A stretch of DNA of 64,000 bases, from contig NZ_BAHD01000003.1 in NCBI RefSeq assembly GCF_000298215.1, positions 62,001-126,000 on the forward strand. The letters run 5' to 3'. Positions 51,039 to 59,528 of this stretch are shown one piece after another. Below the pieces are notes generated by a model that saw only the letters and a list, made by a program, of their open reading frames with translations, made no database searches and was not told the origin of the DNA. Made by a program: the position numbers and the translations under genes. Every line of letters starts with the position of its first letter. Position 1 is the first letter of the stretch. This stretch comes from Kineosphaera limosa NBRC 100340. Lineage in GTDB: Bacteria; Actinomycetota; Actinomycetes; Actinomycetales; Dermatophilaceae.

Positions 51039-51749
51039 CTAGCGGGCTCGCCGGGTGAGTCCCGCTGGGTCCTCGATGCGAACCTCCCCGCGTGACATGG
51101 CGATCAGACCGTCGCGTTCGGCGGCGCGTAGCACCTGGTTGGCCGTCGGGCGGGTCGTGCCCGCCATGCTCGCGAGGATCTCCTGGGTCAGAGGCACGAC
51201 GGTGCCGGGGGAACCGTCTCCGTAGAGGCGGCCCATGGCCAGCACCCGGCGCAGCACCCGCTTGTCCGCGGGCACGTACAGCGCTTCGATGACGCGGGCG
51301 TCCTGGCGACGGATGTAGCGCGTCAGCTGACTGACGAGGAACCGGTCCATCGCGGGATTGGTAGCGCGCAACCGCACGAAGTCGGCCTTGCCGATCATCC
51401 AGGTCTCGACGGCGTCCAGGGCCGCGACGGTGGCGCTGCGCTCGGCGTCCTCGCGCAGCAGCGCGATCTCGCCGAAGCTCGATCCGGGACCGAGCACGGT
51501 GAGGATGGCGAGGTCACCCGACCACGTCGCGACCTGCACGCTGACGTGCCCGGAGGCGATGACATGCATCGAGTTGGCTGCGTCACCGGCGTGGAAGATC
51601 ACCTCGCCGCGACGAAAGCGCCGCCGGGCCGCGACATCGCGCAGCCGGTCGCGCGTGGCCTCATCGAGCGCGGCAGCCAGGGTGCTCTCCACGAGCGAAG
51701 TGTCCTCCACTGCGGCCCCGTTGACCAGGCGGCACCATGTCGCGGTCAT
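51039..51749 (-). CDS. Crp/Fnr family regulator with intact cAMP-binding pocket
   Basis: A 236-residue regulator. The cyclic-nucleotide domain contains the phosphate-binding cassette SFGEIALL with Gly93 and Glu94, then ERSATV with Arg104 and Ser105. These are the residues that hold cAMP in Crp. A C-terminal helix-turn-helix (about 178-215, with TTRPTANQVLRAAERDG) follows. It lacks the four cysteines of Fnr. Its ATG overlaps the stop of the cyclase/ATPase gene by 4 bases, so sensor and putative cAMP producer are cotranslated. Confidence 0.9.
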   Translation of the reverse strand: MTATWCRLVNGAAVEDTSLVESTLAAALDEATRDRLRDVAARRRFRRGEVIFHAGDAANSMHVIASGHVSVQVATWSGDLAILTVLGPGSSFGEIALLREDAERSATVAALDAVETWMIGKADFVRLRATNPAMDRFLVSQLTRYIRRQDARVIEALYVPADKRVLRRVLAMGRLYGDGSPGTVVPLTQEILASMAGTTRPTANQVLRAAERDGLIAMSRGEVRIEDPAGLTRRAR

Positions 51750-54700
51750 CGGTCCGATGCCTGGATGCCCCCCTTGCTTGCACCGCTAGCGGCCCCGGCG
51801 GCGAGCGCCTGGGCGAAGAGGGCGTCGACCATCGGGTCGCCGCAGTCCTGCGCGTCCGCAGGGGCAGCGACGGCGAGCCGGGCCTCGCACTCGGCCAACT
51901 CGTCGAGCACGTAAGCGGGGTGCAGGGAATCGGCGACGGCCCTGGCCTGCCGCAGCAGCCGGCGATGACCCGGACGGCCCTGCTGCGCGGCGCAGATCGC
52001 CAAGCCGGTGGTGCACTGGGTCGTGGTGACCCAGTCGCCGATCGCCAGCGCGGTGCGCAGCGCCTCCACGTAATGGGCGGAGGCGGAGTCGAGATCGCCG
52101 GTCGCGCGCCGCACCTCGCCCAGGTTGGCGGTCAGGTAGGCCGTCGCTCGTTCGTAGCCCATGCGGGCGGCGGCGCGCATCGCGCGGCGCAGCCAACGCT
52201 GCGCCGCTCGCAGGTCGCCGGACTGGGCGTACACGCCGGCGAGGTCGTTGCACAGGTGCACGGTCAGGCGCGGGTCGCCGACCTGCTGGGCCCGGCGGTG
52301 GGCCTCGCGGAGCCCGCGTAGCGCCGCGTCGTGCTGCCCCCGCGCCGCGGCGGTGAGCGCGACGTTCTCCAGAGCCGCCGCGACGAGCGCTTCGTCGCCG
52401 AGCGACTCCGCGAGCCGCTGCTGGCGGGCCGCAGCCCGACCCGCAGCAGCGATGTCGCCGTGCTGGAAGTGCGCAAAAGCGAGTCGGTCAAGGGCTCGGC
52501 TCGCGCCCGCGAGGTCGCTCGCAGCGCGCAGTTGCCGGGCGGCCTGCGCGAGCAGAGTGACCGCCTCCTCGAAGCGGGTGGTGGAGACGAGCAGGCTGCC
52601 GAGTTCACGTCGGGCGTCGGCGGCAGTGTGTGCAGCGTCGGCTTGCTCGCGGTCAGGCCTCTGCTCGGCCAGCCGCACCGCCTCCCGCAACGCGATCTCC
52701 GCCTCGGACCACCGGGCGATGATGGCGAGCAGGGCCCCGCGGCGCACCAGCAGCGGAGCCCGTTGACCGCCGACCTCGATCGCCTCCAGGTGCGCGAGGT
52801 ATCCGAGGGCGGCACTCGTGGCGTAGCTGCGTTCGGCCGCGCGGGCCGCCGCGCCGATCCACTCTCGTTGCTTGGCGACGTTGGCGGTACGCCCGTAGTG
52901 GTGGGCGAGGAGGTCCACGAGGTCGACGCGCGCGTCCCGGTCCGGCGTCTGCCGGTCGGCCGCGTCGCCGTCGGTGGGCGGCAGGGTCGCCTCGAGATGC
53001 CGTGCCGTGGCCTCGTGCAGGTGCGCCCTGTCTGCCAGGCTCGCGGCGGCGTAGACGACGTCTCGCACGAGCGTGTCGACGAATCTGTGACCCGCCTGGC
53101 GAGCGTCGGGCTGCAGGAGGCCGATGCGGCTCAGCCGATCCAGTTCCTCCCGCAGGTCGTGTCCGCCGGCCGCGCTCCCGCCGAGAGCAGCCTGCAGCGC
53201 ATCGTCGGTGAACTGCGGCCCGATGACTGCCGCCGCCCGCAGCACTCGCTGGTCGCGGCCGAGCAAGCCGTCGACTCGGGCCAGCACGAGCCGATGCACG
53301 TCGAGCGGCAGGCTCGGATCGGCGCCCCACGGCGGGGCGGGGTCGTCGGCGCAGGCCAGCAGGTGCTTGAGCATGAGCGGGTTGCCCCCGCTGCGCTCGA
53401 TCGCGGCGGTGAGTTGCTGCGCTGGGAGTGCTCCGTGGCCCCAACTGCGCGCGAGGCGCGTGCGCTCTTCGAGGGCCAGGCTGCCGAGGTGGATCCGGAT
53501 TACTGAGCTCCCAGATTGCCCAGAGAAGTGTGGAAAAGGTGTTTCGGAGGGGCTCGCCACGAGCAGGAACAGTCCTAGCGCGGGGGCGCGCGCCATGAGG
53601 TCGTGCAGCAGGCGCATCGACAGCTCGTCGAGCCGGTGCGCGTCGTCGACGACGATGACCCGAGGGCGCGAATCCGGTTGCGCGCCGAGCAGAGCGAGTA
53701 GCACGCGGGTTGTGGCGCGGGCCCGGTCACCCGGATCCCACCTGCGCGTCGGCGGGGTGTGCCCGCTCAGGCCGAGTGGCGCCGCCAACAGGGGAGCCAG
53801 GTCAGGCAGGTCTACCGCCGTGGCCGCCTCGGCAACCGTCTGCGGGTCGGGCCTGGCGCCGTCGAACAGCAGCTCGCGCCACACCGGTCGCCACGGCAGG
53901 TAGGGGCGGATGTCGCCGGGCAGAGGTTGGCCCGTGCGGACGATGATCGTCTCGGGAGTGGGTAGGGCCTCGGCAACCGCGTCGAGGAAGGCGCTCTTGC
54001 CGATGCCCGGGTCACCTATGACGAGCAGCGCCGCGCCGTGGCCGCGGGCAGCACGCCGGGAGAGCGTGGCCGCCAGCCGCAGCTGCCGCGCTCGTCCGAC
54101 GAAGCGCGCCGCGCTGCCGCTGTTCAGCTCTGGTATGGCGTCGGGACCCGCTGGTTCGGGTGACGCGAGGTCGTGGTCGCTCGGCTCGATCTGCGTGGCG
54201 TAGACGGCGACCTCGCCGGCCCCCTTGAACTGTCGGCGCCCCCTGCTGCGCGGATGCAAAGCCTGACCGCAGCGTTGCGCGGTGGCCTCGTCCATCCAGA
54301 CGACGGCGCGCGCCTGCCCCGTCTGGCCGCCGGCCTGGCCATCGTCGAGCGGAGCATCGTCCGGTCGAGCGTCGTCACGGCCGGCCGCGGCCGCCATGCG
54401 CGCCGCGAGGTTGACGCTCTCCCCGACGACGACGTACTCCCGGTGAGCGGGGGAGCCGAGCTCTGCACAGAAGGCCGTGCCGGTAGCGACGCCCGCGGTC
54501 CCGCAGATCCCGACGTCGCGGGCCGCTTGCAGCAGCAGCGTGGCGCACGACACCGCGGCCGCGGCGTCGTCGGGTCGCGCGCGGGGCGCGCCGAACCCCA
54601 GCACGAGTTGGAAGCGCGGTCCACTGCCGTCGACCTGACGCAACTCCCCGCCGCAGCGAGCGACGATTGCGGCCGCCTGTGGCAGCAGCCCCCGCACCGG

Positions 54701-55510
54701 CCCAACACCGTCGCTGGTCGGCCCGAGCCTGACGAACACGGTGGTGACCACCCGGTGCTCGGCAACCCTGCGCTGCCGGCCGACGCGACCGCCGCCGCCG
54801 GGCCTCTCCAGGAAACGGATGCTCGCCGCGTCGGCCGGGGCGCCCTGGTCTGCCGGAGCGTTCGCCGTCATAGGCATCGCGGCCGAGTTCGCCTCTGCGA
54901 GGGCGATCCCGCCCGGGGTGGCGCGCTGCTGGGCCGCCATGGCGGCCCGCACCGTCTCGCCCCAGAGCACCTCGCACGAGAGCACCTGCGCCGGCGGCTC
55001 GTCACCGCTGGCCTCGACCCGTCCGCCGCCGGGTAGAGCGTTCGGTCCGACCGAGTCGCCGGATATCGCCCAGCTGAGAGTCGTCCGGCTGACGTGCCCC
55101 GTGGCGATCCCGATGCGCAGCAGCGGCGTCGGGGGTGGGGGCTGCGGGGGTAGTGCGGGGGCGACGAGGCTGCCGAGTGGGCGCAACCGGCCCGTGGTCC
55201 GCTGCATCTGTTGCGCGGCCGCGAGTGCCCGTCGGCGCGCATGCGGGGCGGTGAAGACGGCCGTGAGGGCATCACCGGCGTACGCGGTGACCTGGCCGCC
55301 CTCGCTCGCGACGGCTTCGTCCCACCGGTGAAAGGTCTCGTCCAGCCAGTCGTGCAGCGCTTCTACCCCGCGGGGACCCCTGGCGCTGAGGTGGCGCGTG
55401 AGCGGGGTGAAGCCGACCAGGTCGGCCACGAGCACGGCCCCCACCGACGCCGGGATGCCTCGCGATCCGTGCGTACTTTCCCGCGCCGACGCCGGGAACG
55501 TCACCGCCAT
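51746..55510 (-). CDS. Two-domain class III nucleotidyl cyclase with AAA ATPase and TPR region (sAC-like)
   Basis: A 1254-residue protein. Cyclase domain 1 (about 20-200) has both metal aspartates, Asp30 in VADLVGFT and Asp80 in AYAGDALTAVF, but lacks the asparagine/arginine pair. Cyclase domain 2 (about 250-440) lacks the aspartates (VFVRLGPTSD instead) but has Asn367 and Arg371 in ESVNLAARM. An AAA-type ATPase follows (Walker A GDPGIGKS at 499-506, Walker B VIVVDDAHR around 640) and then TPR-like helices to the end. This C1-C2-ATPase-TPR order is that of eukaryotic soluble adenylyl cyclase and some actinobacterial regulators. The two halves together could form one active site. ATG 55510 is chosen as the fold begins soon after. 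The Crp gene overlaps downstream. The ATP/GTP choice is not certain. Confidence 0.85.
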   Translation of the reverse strand: MAVTFPASARESTHGSRGIPASVGAVLVADLVGFTPLTRHLSARGPRGVEALHDWLDETFHRWDEAVASEGGQVTAYAGDALTAVFTAPHARRRALAAAQQMQRTTGRLRPLGSLVAPALPPQPPPPTPLLRIGIATGHVSRTTLSWAISGDSVGPNALPGGGRVEASGDEPPAQVLSCEVLWGETVRAAMAAQQRATPGGIALAEANSAAMPMTANAPADQGAPADAASIRFLERPGGGGRVGRQRRVAEHRVVTTVFVRLGPTSDGVGPVRGLLPQAAAIVARCGGELRQVDGSGPRFQLVLGFGAPRARPDDAAAAVSCATLLLQAARDVGICGTAGVATGTAFCAELGSPAHREYVVVGESVNLAARMAAAAGRDDARPDDAPLDDGQAGGQTGQARAVVWMDEATAQRCGQALHPRSRGRRQFKGAGEVAVYATQIEPSDHDLASPEPAGPDAIPELNSGSAARFVGRARQLRLAATLSRRAARGHGAALLVIGDPGIGKSAFLDAVAEALPTPETIIVRTGQPLPGDIRPYLPWRPVWRELLFDGARPDPQTVAEAATAVDLPDLAPLLAAPLGLSGHTPPTRRWDPGDRARATTRVLLALLGAQPDSRPRVIVVDDAHRLDELSMRLLHDLMARAPALGLFLLVASPSETPFPHFSGQSGSSVIRIHLGSLALEERTRLARSWGHGALPAQQLTAAIERSGGNPLMLKHLLACADDPAPPWGADPSLPLDVHRLVLARVDGLLGRDQRVLRAAAVIGPQFTDDALQAALGGSAAGGHDLREELDRLSRIGLLQPDARQAGHRFVDTLVRDVVYAAASLADRAHLHEATARHLEATLPPTDGDAADRQTPDRDARVDLVDLLAHHYGRTANVAKQREWIGAAARAAERSYATSAALGYLAHLEAIEVGGQRAPLLVRRGALLAIIARWSEAEIALREAVRLAEQRPDREQADAAHTAADARRELGSLLVSTTRFEEAVTLLAQAARQLRAASDLAGASRALDRLAFAHFQHGDIAAAGRAAARQQRLAESLGDEALVAAALENVALTAAARGQHDAALRGLREAHRRAQQVGDPRLTVHLCNDLAGVYAQSGDLRAAQRWLRRAMRAAARMGYERATAYLTANLGEVRRATGDLDSASAHYVEALRTALAIGDWVTTTQCTTGLAICAAQQGRPGHRRLLRQARAVADSLHPAYVLDELAECEARLAVAAPADAQDCGDPMVDALFAQALAAGAASGASKGGIQASDR

Positions 55511-55655
55511 GACACAAGTCTTGCCGCCTGGCTCGGCGGGGAGCAAGCCTTAATCGCACAGAAGAGTCTGCGCACCCGGTGCTTCTCGAAGCATCGCTCT
55601 CCCAGAGTCACGTGCGCCAGCTCATCGACCCCTGATCCTCTCGAAAGGCCCCGTC

Positions 55656-56477
55656 ATGCATCGCAACCGAGTCCTCGCCGCCTCCCTGACCGTCGCGCTG
55701 GCGACAACCCTGGCCACCGCCTCGGCCGCCCACGCCCGCGCGTGGCAGTTCTCCGATGCGACCCTTGTCGACGTCCGGCACGCCTGCCGCGACGGCCTGC
55801 GCCTCGGTGTGGCCGTGTCGGGTGCGCCGGGCTCCGTCGACCCGGCGATCGCCCGCAAGGACTACCCGACTCTCGTGTCGGCGATCCAGCCGGCGACGCA
55901 GGAGTGGACGCCCCAGACCCCGCTCGTCGTGCGCTCGCCGATCGTCGTGCCGCGAGTCAAGAAGCCGACCACCGTGCCCATCGACGGCGGCGGCGGTACC
56001 GAGGTCCCGCACCCCGTCTCGCACCTCGGTGTGTTCACCGTGCGCGCGCTCACCACGTTGGCCACCGGCCCGATCGCCGTATCGTCGTCCAGCACGCCGG
56101 GTCTGGGCAATCCCATCGAGGCCGAGGTCGAGGACTGCTACCTCTTCGCCCCCGTCGATGTTGTACCGGGCAATCGACACAACAACGTCCGGATCGGTCG
56201 CGTCGATGTCCAGGTCGCGCTGCTGAGCACGCGGCACCTGCGAGCCGACCGGCTCGACGCCCGGACATTCACCTTCGGGCCCAAGCAGACGCGCGCTCGC
56301 AGCCACCAGCTGCGCGACGTCAACCGCGACGGCCGACGCGACCTCGTCCTCACCTTCCGCACGTCCGCGACCGGCCTGACCTGTGCCAGCCGCACCGCGA
56401 CCCTCACCGGCCAGACCCGATCCGGTGGCCTCATCGAGGGCCGCGACAAGGTGAACCCCACCCATTGCCGCCGCTAG
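55656..56477 (+). CDS. Secreted protein of unknown function
   Basis: A 273-residue protein with a clear signal peptide (MHRNRVLAASLTVALAT, cleavage near ASAAHA-RA). No known family was recognised. The mature part is beta-rich in character. Near the C-terminus DVNRDGRRDLVL matches a DxNxDGxxD calcium-binding loop, as in dockerin and FG-GAP-type repeats. Two cysteines lie in the last 35 residues (LTCASR and THCRR). AAAGG precedes the ATG. It is divergent from the cyclase gene; the 145-base gap has a palindrome TGCTTC-TC-GAAGCA at 55580-55593 that could serve both promoters. Confidence 0.7.
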   Translation: MHRNRVLAASLTVALATTLATASAAHARAWQFSDATLVDVRHACRDGLRLGVAVSGAPGSVDPAIARKDYPTLVSAIQPATQEWTPQTPLVVRSPIVVPRVKKPTTVPIDGGGGTEVPHPVSHLGVFTVRALTTLATGPIAVSSSSTPGLGNPIEAEVEDCYLFAPVDVVPGNRHNNVRIGRVDVQVALLSTRHLRADRLDARTFTFGPKQTRARSHQLRDVNRDGRRDLVLTFRTSATGLTCASRTATLTGQTRSGGLIEGRDKVNPTHCRR

Positions 56478-56524
56478 CCGCCACCTCGCGGCCGGCGAAC
56501 CATCCCTTCGTCGTCCGGTGGTGC

Positions 56525-56571
56525 CCTGCTCGGGTGGCTGATTGGATGGGCGGGCCCTGAACCCGAGCAGG
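56525..56571 (+). promoter_or_regulatory. Inverted repeat just upstream of the AbgT gene
   Basis: CCTGCTCGGGT and ACCCGAGCAGG form an 11-bp perfect repeat with a 25-base loop. The right arm contains AGCAGG, which overlaps the likely ribosome-binding site of the gene starting at 56584. If transcribed, the hairpin could hide that site. Confidence 0.55.
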
Positions 56572-56583
56572 ACGGTGCATGCG

Positions 56584-58209
56584 ATGTCGACAGCAGCGCG
56601 GACGCAGGAGAAGCCGAGCAAACTCGTGGGCGCTTTGAGCGCTCTGGAACGAGTGGGGAATCTGCTCCCGCACCCGTTCTGGTTGTTCGTCATCCTCGGT
56701 GGGATCGTGCTCGCCTTGAGTTCGGCGCTGAGCCGGTTGGGATTGAGCTCGGTCTCGCCAACGGACGGGGAGACCGTCGAGGTGGTGGACCTGCTCAACC
56801 AGGAGGGGATCCACCAGATCATCAGCGAGGCGGTGCCGAATTTCACGAGCTTCCCGCCGTTGGGCCTCATCATCATCGTCATGCTCGGCGTTGCGGTCGC
56901 CGAGTACACCGGACTCATCAGCGCGACGATCCGTCTGGTCGTCTCACGGGTCTCCCCGCGGTGGTTGACCTTCGTCCTGGCGCTCACCGGCGTGACCGGC
57001 TCGGTCGCCTCTGATGCGATTTACGTCGTTCTCATCCCCCTCGGCGCGGCCGCCTTCAAGGCGGTCGGGCGCAGTCCCGTGCTCGGCGCCGTCGTCGCCT
57101 TCGGGTCGGCCAGTGCGGGCTACAACGCCTCGCTGCTGATCACCGGCACCGACGCGATCCTCGCCGGCCTGTCGACCTCGGCCGCGCAGATCATCGACGA
57201 GACCTACGTCGTTACCCCGGTCGCCAACTACTTCTTCGCCGCGGCCTCCGCGGTCTGGCTCGCGGCGCTGGTCACCCTCGTCACGGAGTTGTTGCTGACC
57301 AAGACCACCCGCACCATGGTCGATGACGAGGCGGTCGATGACGAGGCCGTGGATGACGAGGCAGTCGATGGCGACGCCGATGATCGCAAGGCGGCTTCGG
57401 CGGGGGAGCAGGGGGTCGTGGGTGACGGCGACGATGCTGCGGACCCCTTCGAGGTCTCGGCCGCAGAACGCCGCGGTCTGCGCTGGGCGGCGCTCACGGC
57501 TGTGCTCTGCTTCGCGGCCTACTTCGCGTTGCTGTTCTGGCCGGGTTCGATTCTGCGCGGCGAGACCGGGGCGCTCGACAGCCCGCTGCTAACGGACGTC
57601 GTGGTTCCCATCGCGCTCGTGTTCGGGCTCACGGGTGCCGTCTACGGCGTCACCACCGGCGCGATCACGAGCTTCGATGACGTGCCGAAAATGATGGGTA
57701 AGGGCATCGTCACCCTCGCTCCCGTGCTCGTGCTCTTCTTCGCGGCTGCCCAGTTCTTGGCCTACTTCCGCTGGTCCAACCTCGGGCAGATCATCTCCAT
57801 CGAGGGCGCTGGCCTCTTGGAGGGCGCCGGGCTGCCGCCGCTCGTGCTATTCGCCGGGCTGGTGCTGCTCACCGCGTCGATCAACTTCTTCATCACCAGT
57901 GGTTCGGCCCAGTACGCCCTTATGGCGCCGGTGATCGTTCCCATGTTTATGTTGCTCGGCTATTCACCGGAGGTGACGCAAATGCTCTACCGGATGGGTG
58001 ACTCGCCGACCAACATTATTAGCCCGATGAGTCCCTACTTCGCGCTCGCGCTCGGATATGTGCAGCAGTACTACAGTAAGGCCGGGATCGGCACCCTGAT
58101 CTCGCTGACACTGCCGATCTCCATGACGCTGCTCGTGGGCTGGTTCGCATTCTTCGCCCTCTGGTACACCATCGGACTGCCGCTCGGGCCCGGCGTCCCC
58201 GTCCGCTGA
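56584..58209 (+). CDS. AbgT-family transporter (p-aminobenzoyl-glutamate or related)
   Basis: A 541-residue membrane protein with about ten to twelve helices. GVAVAEYTGLISATIRLVV, FGSASAGYNASLLITGTDAILAG (split) and GDSPTNIISPMSPYFAL are AbgT/MtrF hallmarks. Family members import p-aminobenzoyl-glutamate or export sulfonamides. A hydrophilic loop at about 240-300 contains four tandem 15-bp repeats encoding VDDEA units. The start ATG 56584 matches the beginning of similarity; an upstream codon adds 14 residues. The M20 peptidase follows after 8 bases and would cleave the imported substrate. Confidence 0.88.
   Translation: MSTAARTQEKPSKLVGALSALERVGNLLPHPFWLFVILGGIVLALSSALSRLGLSSVSPTDGETVEVVDLLNQEGIHQIISEAVPNFTSFPPLGLIIIVMLGVAVAEYTGLISATIRLVVSRVSPRWLTFVLALTGVTGSVASDAIYVVLIPLGAAAFKAVGRSPVLGAVVAFGSASAGYNASLLITGTDAILAGLSTSAAQIIDETYVVTPVANYFFAAASAVWLAALVTLVTELLLTKTTRTMVDDEAVDDEAVDDEAVDGDADDRKAASAGEQGVVGDGDDAADPFEVSAAERRGLRWAALTAVLCFAAYFALLFWPGSILRGETGALDSPLLTDVVVPIALVFGLTGAVYGVTTGAITSFDDVPKMMGKGIVTLAPVLVLFFAAAQFLAYFRWSNLGQIISIEGAGLLEGAGLPPLVLFAGLVLLTASINFFITSGSAQYALMAPVIVPMFMLLGYSPEVTQMLYRMGDSPTNIISPMSPYFALALGYVQQYYSKAGIGTLISLTLPISMTLLVGWFAFFALWYTIGLPLGPGVPVR
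57319..57378 (+). repeat. Four 15-bp tandem repeats encoding an acidic loop
   Basis: GTCGATGACGAGGCG and three variants follow each other in frame, giving VDDEA, VDDEA, VDDEA and VDGDA in a cytoplasmic or external loop of the AbgT transporter. Copy number may vary between strains. Confidence 0.85.
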
Positions 58210-58217
58210 AAGGCGCT

Positions 58218-59375
58218 ATGACACACGCTGTCCGCTACCGCGACCTACTGACGACGAACGTCGAGGCGATGATCGATGATCTGCGGCGTCTCGTCCACGT
58301 CGAGACCCCCAGCGACCGACCCGACCTGCTCCGCGCGGGCTTGGCCGACATCGAGGACTACGTCACCACTCGCCTCGGGGCGCCGAGCCGTCGGCAGCGG
58401 CACGACGGTGGTGCTCGGGGCGACGTCCTCGACCTGACGTGGGAGGGCACCGCCCCAGGTGCCGTTCTGTGCCTCGTGCACTACGACACGGTCTGGCCGG
58501 AGGGCACCGTCGACGACTGGCCGTTGACCCGCGACGGCGACATCCTCACCGGGCCAGGAGTGCTGGACATGAAGGCCGGGCTCGTCCAGACGGTCTGGAT
58601 GCTGCTGGTGCTACGGGAGGTCGGGGAGCCGCATCCTGCCGTCCGGCTGCTGCTGACCGGCGACGAGGAGATCGGCTCGTCTGTCGGTCGGCCGCACATC
58701 GAGGCCGCCGCCGCCGATGCGCTCGTCACGCTCATCCCCGAGCCGAGTGCCGCGGGCGACGTGAAGCTGCAGCGCAAGGGAATGGTGTTCGCCGACCTGC
58801 AGGTGCACGGAGTGGAGTCGCACGCCGGCCTCGACCCCGACGCCGGAGCGTCGGCGATCACCGAACTCGCCGCTCTCATACCCCAGATCAACGCCCTCGC
58901 CGACCGAGAGCGGGAGACGACCGTCAACGTCGGCGTCATCCGCGGCGGGTCGGGGCGCAACGTGGTTGCCGGCGTCGCCTCCTGCGAGGTGGACATCCGC
59001 ATTCAGGACCCCGCGGAGGAGGACCGGATGGTGGCGGCCTTGGAGGCACTGACGGTCACCGATCCGCGCTGCAGCCTGGAGGTGATCGTCGAGCGCAATC
59101 GGCCACCGATGAACCCGACGGCGCACTCGCAAGGCTTGTTGACTCTGCTGCGAACGGCGGCCGCAGACCTGGACGAGACCGTCGACTCCCGCGCGGTCGG
59201 CGGGGCCAGCGACGGTAATTTCGTCAGCGCGCTCGGGCTGCCGGTGATCGATGGAATCGGGGGTATCGGAGCGGGTCCGCACGCGCGTCATGAGCACATC
59301 ACAGTAAAGGGGCTATCCCGACAAACTGCTCTCATGGCGGCGGTCGCTGAACAACTCGGCGCGGCCCATCGGTAA
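58218..59375 (+). CDS. M20 family metallopeptidase (glutamate carboxypeptidase-like)
   Basis: A 385-residue zinc exopeptidase. Metal ligands are His88 (LVHYDTVWP), Asp117 (GVLDMKAG), Glu150/151 (TGDEEIG) and a late histidine in HARHEHI; the dimerisation domain lies between about 185 and 290. The subgroup includes carboxypeptidase G2, which removes glutamate from folate analogues and p-aminobenzoyl-glutamate, matching the AbgT transporter just upstream (8-base gap). No AbgA/AbgB split pair is present. Other acylated amino acids are possible substrates. Confidence 0.88.
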   Translation: MTHAVRYRDLLTTNVEAMIDDLRRLVHVETPSDRPDLLRAGLADIEDYVTTRLGAPSRRQRHDGGARGDVLDLTWEGTAPGAVLCLVHYDTVWPEGTVDDWPLTRDGDILTGPGVLDMKAGLVQTVWMLLVLREVGEPHPAVRLLLTGDEEIGSSVGRPHIEAAAADALVTLIPEPSAAGDVKLQRKGMVFADLQVHGVESHAGLDPDAGASAITELAALIPQINALADRERETTVNVGVIRGGSGRNVVAGVASCEVDIRIQDPAEEDRMVAALEALTVTDPRCSLEVIVERNRPPMNPTAHSQGLLTLLRTAAADLDETVDSRAVGGASDGNFVSALGLPVIDGIGGIGAGPHARHEHITVKGLSRQTALMAAVAEQLGAAHR

Positions 59376-59528
59376 CACGTCGGGCAAGTTCTACAAAGAA
59401 GTGATTGGAGTCTATGGCGGGGCCTAAGTCCTTGCCTTCTCGTTAGCAGCCCTTCGACAGTGCGCGCTGGACTAGGTTCGTTCGGTGGGCAAGTCCGCCC
59501 ACAGTTGCGTGAGTCAAAGGGGATCAGC

